Shown here: piece after piece, positions 59,959 to 64,000 of the stretch
Layout of the letters: every line of letters starts with the position of its first letter
How positions within the stretch are numbered: position 1 is the first letter of the stretch
Made by a program: the position numbers and the translations under genes
NCBI GenBank assembly: GCA_030248215.1
Contig: JASANG010000133.1
Coordinates: 1 to 64,000, forward strand
Direction of reading: 5' to 3'
Source of the DNA: Enoplolaimus lenunculus
Lineage: Eukaryota; Nematoda; Enoplea; Enoplida; Thoracostomopsidae
Length of the DNA: 64,000 nucleotides
Notes under the pieces: model-generated
Told to the model about the DNA's origin: nothing
What the model saw: only the letters and a program-made list of their open reading frames with translations
Databases searched by the model: none

Positions 59959-60162
59959 GGCCAATGTCAAAAACAGGGGCAGAACAGTGTTATAAGCATA
60001 TTCCTACGCCTAAGCCTAAGCCTAAGCCTAAGCCAAAGCGTAAGAATGAGCCTAAGCCTAAGCCTAAGCCTAAGCCAAGCAAAAACATTAGTCTAAAGCT
60101 TTAAGCTTACTCTTTTCTAGTCCCGCAGAAAAACGTTCCGCCCCTGATCTTTTCATTGGCCC
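59959..60162. mobile_element. family B element with the best TTAGGC tract
   Basis: GGCCAATGTCAAAAACAGGG at the left and CCCTGATCTTTTCATTGGCC at the right. The core holds two blocks of four to five head-to-tail GCCTAA units (60002-60078), the longest telomere-like run in the window. Confidence 0.85.
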
Positions 60163-60608
60163 AAGCAACGTTTTTACCCACTGGAGATTTCAAATGCTCA
60201 AATGGTCATAGTGTGCAATAAACCAAACGGAAATTTATTTGTAGGAAAAATTAAACGCAAAAAATGCTATTCTTGATAGCTTAAACTAAAGTTCTAAGAT
60301 ACGTGTAGACTTCAAAACTAAATTGTTTCCTTCATGCACACGACTATACCGCATCAATTTTAAATGACGAAAAAACTTATTAAGCCAAATCTGACTTGAA
60401 TCTAAAGCTTGTTTACAGTTGAACCAGTTGCAGCTGTTTTATTAGTTAATGCTTTTCTGAACTTGTTTTGCGGCACGTCGCCGTCCGGCTCCGCCCGTTA
60501 CCGCCCGGTATCGTACTCGAGCACACCAAACGCATCGCTCGTTAATTTCAACTCCTTGATTAAATACAGTTTTCATTTGGTTGCGTTTAGAATCAATTAG
60601 GTTACAAA

Positions 60609-63600
60609 ATGCGTTCTTACGTTACGGTTCTCTTTGCGTTATTAACGTCATTCGTTGTATTGTTCGTTGATTTTGGTTATGGTGATGTTATTAATGCAGA
60701 AACGAATGGTAAGATTTAAAATGCTATCGACCGTTAATAACAGTTTTGTAACAAATTTAGCAAGTTTAAGATTCCTTTTCAAAATGTGGGCCCATGTTAC
60801 TTTAAGAGGCGTCCAGGTTTCTGGTGGGCATATAAAACAGTGGGTTTAGATTCTAGGACACATTTTTTGCTTAGGCTTAGGCTTTGGCTTTGGCTTAGAA
60901 AGTCATTTTTGCAACGCTTAGGCTTAGGCCTAGGAATACGCTTAATCTACTGTTACGCCCCTTGAAGTAACATTGGCCAAAATGTGTGTCCGTCTGTTTA
61001 CTACGGTGCTTTTTTTCAATTCTCAGACCCGTGACAGTTCAATTTTACTCTCAGCTAAAGCTCATATTTTGAACCTAATATCATTGACCAACGACTGTAC
61101 CGTTTATAACAGTTTTGCAACAAATATACCAAGATTAAGATTCCTCTTCAAAATGTTCTCCATCTGTTACTACACAGCTGACTTTACTTTTAATTCTGAG
61201 ACCCATGGTAATTAAACTTTACTCTCAACTAAAGCTCGTATTTTGAACCTAATATAATAAACCAACGATTGTACGTAATCCTACAGCATTCAAGAGTAAA
61301 AACTGCAAGCAAAATGTTGGAAAGCTCTTACTCTAAGCTCAGGCATAGACCGAGGCGAGTTAATAAAAAGCAACAGTCATTTAATCTAACGTAATCGTTG
61401 AAATAGTGCAATCACTATTTCATTCAAAAATATATTTACATTTTGATTAGAAATTTTGTAAATTGGACAGTTTCATATGCGCAGTATAAAATAAAAGTTA
61501 TCGCCAGGGTCTGTGTTGTTAAATATGTGGGCCCGTGTGTAGCACTTATCATCAGTTAGCAAAATAGATTTTCAAACAAGTGAATTCTTGGCTCACAAGT
61601 AGAACCAATCAAATGCGTGCCAATTTGTACAGGTTTCCGTAGGCTGGTCGAAAATTTACAGGGCCCATAACTAACAGACTATAGGTGGCTCCGCCACTCC
61701 CATAATACATATCAAACTAAAAATTGAAACAACCAGAAAACCAAACCTTAAACCAAACCTAAACGGTGGCCTTGGCTCCACATAGTCTCTCTTAGAACTT
61801 AAGTTAGGTTTAGTTGTGGCTAAACAGCGTGAAATATTTATAAGTTGTATACGCGGAGGCAGAGCCGCAATGAAATGTCTACTAGGCCTTGTACGGCCAT
61901 ATTAAATAGCTATCTCTTCGTGAGCCCTAGCGCAAGTTGTGAGTAGACTGAAGTACTGGCAAAATCGCGAAGTTTTTACGAAGACCATAGGTGCAACAGA
62001 TGTATTTGAGAATATGGTCATATTAAGCGAAAAATTTTTTTAGTTTACTATCTATAACCCCTTCTCACATAGAGTTGACTGTGGGCAACTCAGCGCAGGG
62101 TATATACGTTAAATAATATATATCGCGCAGTGTTTAACAATTGCAACACGTATACATAGCACTAAAGCATCACAAGACGTGAGAGCCCTCTCGGGCTCGA
62201 GCGTCAAGCTCCTATAGCTGAGTGGTGATGGTATACGCCTCCCACTCCAATCACTGGAGTTCGAATCCTAGCATAAAAGTAGGTCTCAGATGAAATAGAA
62301 AATATTCATGTGATAAAGGGTTAAATTGAATTTAATGTTTTCGAAACAATTTAGGATGTAAAGACTAAATTAGTATAAGGTTACCTTCATTGGGCCATCT
62401 TTTGTTTCCAATTCATTAAAAACATTTCAATTTTAACTGTAACTGCGTCGATTTTCAGAACTTGACGATTTGCAATTAGCTCGCGAGAAACGTGGATTTC
62501 GACATACACTAAGACGTACGCTTTTTATTATAATTGCCTGTGTTACATAAATATTTTACAGTGATCAAGGGCAAAAACGCTTAATTTAGTACTGTAAAAT
62601 TTGACGATGTTGAACATTTTGTATCTTATTTGGGTCCTCGGTAATAGAATCATAGGCGGAACACGTATTTCTGCGGGACTGCAATAGCTAAGTTTAAGCT
62701 TTACATTAATAAGTTTTTTTTGCTTCGGTTTAGGCGCACGTTTTGGTGTATAAGCTCGTTCTTAAGCTTACACTTTACGCTTGGAAATATGCTTATACTT
62801 CGTTCACAGCCCTGTTCTATACATTGACCCTCATTTGTTAGTATCGATAAACTGGCCGTTGTAAAGATCAGGGGCGAAAAACTTTTCTGCTAGACTGCGT
62901 TAGAACAAGCTTAACCTTTGAACTACTTGTTTTGCTTAGACTATGCTTAGGTATAAGCTCATTTTTACACTTAGGCTTAGGCTCAGGCTTTGAAATATGC
63001 TTATACTACTGTTATGGTCGTTTGATACATTGACAGACAAAATCTTTAAAACGTTGACCTTATGGTTAACTTTCGTTTTGTAATTCTTAAAATTTAGCTC
63101 ACATTTTAATATGTAGCATAAATGTTGCGAAATGTTAAGCAAATTAATTTACTTGACCTGGCGTGGTGTAGGTAGGCCGGAAAACATTTTGTAGTTTTAT
63201 GCAACTAAGTCGTTTAATGGTATATGAAAAAAATTCCAAAAAATACCGTCTTTTCAAAATACTTTCTTAAAAAATTTTTTTGCAAAAAAATAATTATAAA
63301 TTTCAATGTACAACAAGTTTTTAAGCATGACTACTTAGCAGCAAGAGTGGATAAATTATACAAGAGTGTGCAACTGTGAACTTTCTGTCTACAAAGAAAT
63401 GTACTCAGCGTACGTTGCGATTTTAGCCCACCCCCTTTTCTTAAGGGAGGTAGCTTGCAATTATATTTTGAACTTTAGCTAAAGCCGCTTCAATTCGTAA
63501 CTCCTATGTTTACTTTGTAGCTGCAGCGCGTGCTAGTTCATTTTGTTGCCATAGACTAAACGCGTCACTTGTGCCCTCTTCTGCAAGGTGATTATCAGCC

Positions 63601-64000
63601 ACTCTTATTAACAGTCAAAGCAAGCGTTGAACAAGTCGGATGATAATTACACAAAATCCACTTATCGGATCATATATGCCATTGCGGAGCATTTCATTGT
63701 CTCCAATGTTGTTTTACGAATCTGTACCACCATTAATCTCACTCCGGTTCACTTTCTGAATGAATATTTCACTCGCGAACTGTTTCCACCAAAAATCCAA
63801 AACTGCAAACTAATTCTGAAACGTTTTTAATATTTAAGAGTCGAGGTAAACTTTAATGTTTAAGCACCAGATCCGTCGGGTGAAACTCGAAGAACAAGAA
63901 AACCTGGACGAGGGCACAGGACGAGACGTCCCCCTGGTGGACGACAAAGACGTACAACAACAACAACACCGCTACCACACGCAGAAATAAGAAATGTTGA
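60609..64000 (+). CDS. probable secreted basic protein, runs off the right edge
   Basis: Exon 1 (60609-60708) codes for a clear signal peptide (MRSYVTVLFALLTSFVVLF, cut probably near GYG/DV) and ends ACGAATG|GTAAGA. Exon 2 starts at 62459 (GATTTTCAG|AACTTG) and reads ELDDLQLAREKRGFRHTLR with a dibasic site. It either runs to a stop at 62550, giving a 63-residue precursor, or splices at 62515 (AGAC|GTACGC). The second choice joins in phase to an exon at 63865 (TGTTTAAG|CACCAG) that stays open to the window end and is very basic (ETRRTRKPGRGHRTRRPPGG) with a Thr run. Family not recognised. The first intron hosts a family A element and the tRNA-like element. Confidence 0.45.
60788..60978. mobile_element. 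inverted-repeat element, family A, well kept
   Basis: GGGCCCATGTTACTTTAAGA at the left and CCTTGAAGTAACATTGGCC at the right; core GCTTAGGCTTAGGCTTTGGC and GGCTTAGGCCTAGG. About 190 bp, in intron 1 of the secreted-protein candidate. Confidence 0.85.
62054..62324 (+). mobile_element. tRNA-like element with short inverted ends, copy 2
   Basis: About 271 bp bounded by AACCCCTTCTCACAT and ATGTGATAAAGGGTT, which are near reverse complements. Inside are an A box (TAGCTGAGTGGTGATGG), a B box (GAGTTCGAATCC) and a CTCGGGCTCGAG palindrome. It matches the minus-strand copy at 748-985. Inverted ends plus pol III boxes suggest either a SINE captured by a MITE or a deletion product of the larger element at the left edge. 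Confidence 0.75.
62628..62828. mobile_element. family B element, degenerate
   Basis: GGCGGAACACGTATTTCTGC near the left and TTCACAGCCCTGTTCTATAC near the right with a drifted GCTTA-rich core. Confidence 0.5.
62854..63032. mobile_element. family B element
   Basis: Left end GGCCGTTGTAAAGATCAGGG; core has GGCTTAGGCTCAGGCTT; the right end is drifted (TACTACTGTTATGGTCG). It lies head-to-tail with the previous copy. Confidence 0.6.
63033..63864. other. AT-rich stretch, probably intronic
   Basis: No confident feature. A 67-codon frame at 63627-63830 lacks an ATG and has no recognised family; it may be chance. Confidence 0.4.

Noticed and set aside
60002-60078. TTAGGC tract considered as a true chromosome end
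   Set aside because: Only a few units, flanked on both sides by the inverted ends of a small element and by unique sequence.
1-64000. CRISPR arrays, bacterial operons, prophage or rRNA genes
   Set aside because: Nothing of the kind seen; introns, eukaryotic gene families and repeat types point to an animal nuclear genome.

Overview
This window is eukaryotic and most likely comes from a nematode. The DNA is AT-rich, genes have short exons and long repeat-filled introns with GT..AG borders, and many dispersed elements carry tracts of TTAGGC, the nematode telomere unit. The host genes also fit: a degenerin/ENaC-type channel and a sulfotransferase of the kind that is expanded in nematodes. Large introns and heavy repeat content would suit a clade I worm such as a mermithid, but that is inference only.

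Layout. 0-0.75 kb: a 33-bp minisatellite and a telomere-like tract. 0.75-9.6 kb, minus strand: a tRNA-like repeat, an unidentified broken protein remnant, then a broken Ty3/Gypsy-type LTR retroelement (integrase, RNase H, RT, protease, an envelope-like membrane ORF, gag, and a candidate 5' LTR edge). 9.6-19 kb: mostly non-coding, with a small two-exon membrane-protein gene (13.46-13.97 kb), weaker coding candidates, small inverted-repeat elements and a 1.2-kb foldback element. 19.3-22.0 kb, minus: the first part of a DEG/ENaC channel, with a 21-bp GC-rich tandem array in its intron. 22-29.9 kb: repeats. 30.0-34.4 kb, minus: a complete seven-exon AAR2 gene (386 aa). 35-44 kb: repeats, including a pair of tRNA-Val-derived SINEs. 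44.2-48.5 kb, plus: a complete two-exon SCP-type CTD phosphatase (690 aa) with a long asparagine-rich N-terminal extension. 48.5-54.6 kb: repeats, including a 185-bp palindrome. 54.7-58.1 kb, plus: a four-exon Golgi-type sulfotransferase (432 aa) whose PAPS-binding loop lacks the usual lysine. 60.6-64.0 kb, plus: a probable secreted basic protein gene running off the right edge.

The recognisable host genes are unrelated: AAR2 (U5 snRNP assembly), SCP (dephosphorylation of RNA polymerase II CTD and other phosphoproteins), DEG/ENaC (cation channel) and the sulfotransferase (secretory-pathway sulfation). Nothing indicates a shared pathway. The most striking non-genic feature is a set of small inverted-repeat elements with TTAGGC-rich cores, found throughout the window and inside introns. 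Exon borders were placed by reading frame, splice consensus and remembered family sequences; no alignment or search was run.
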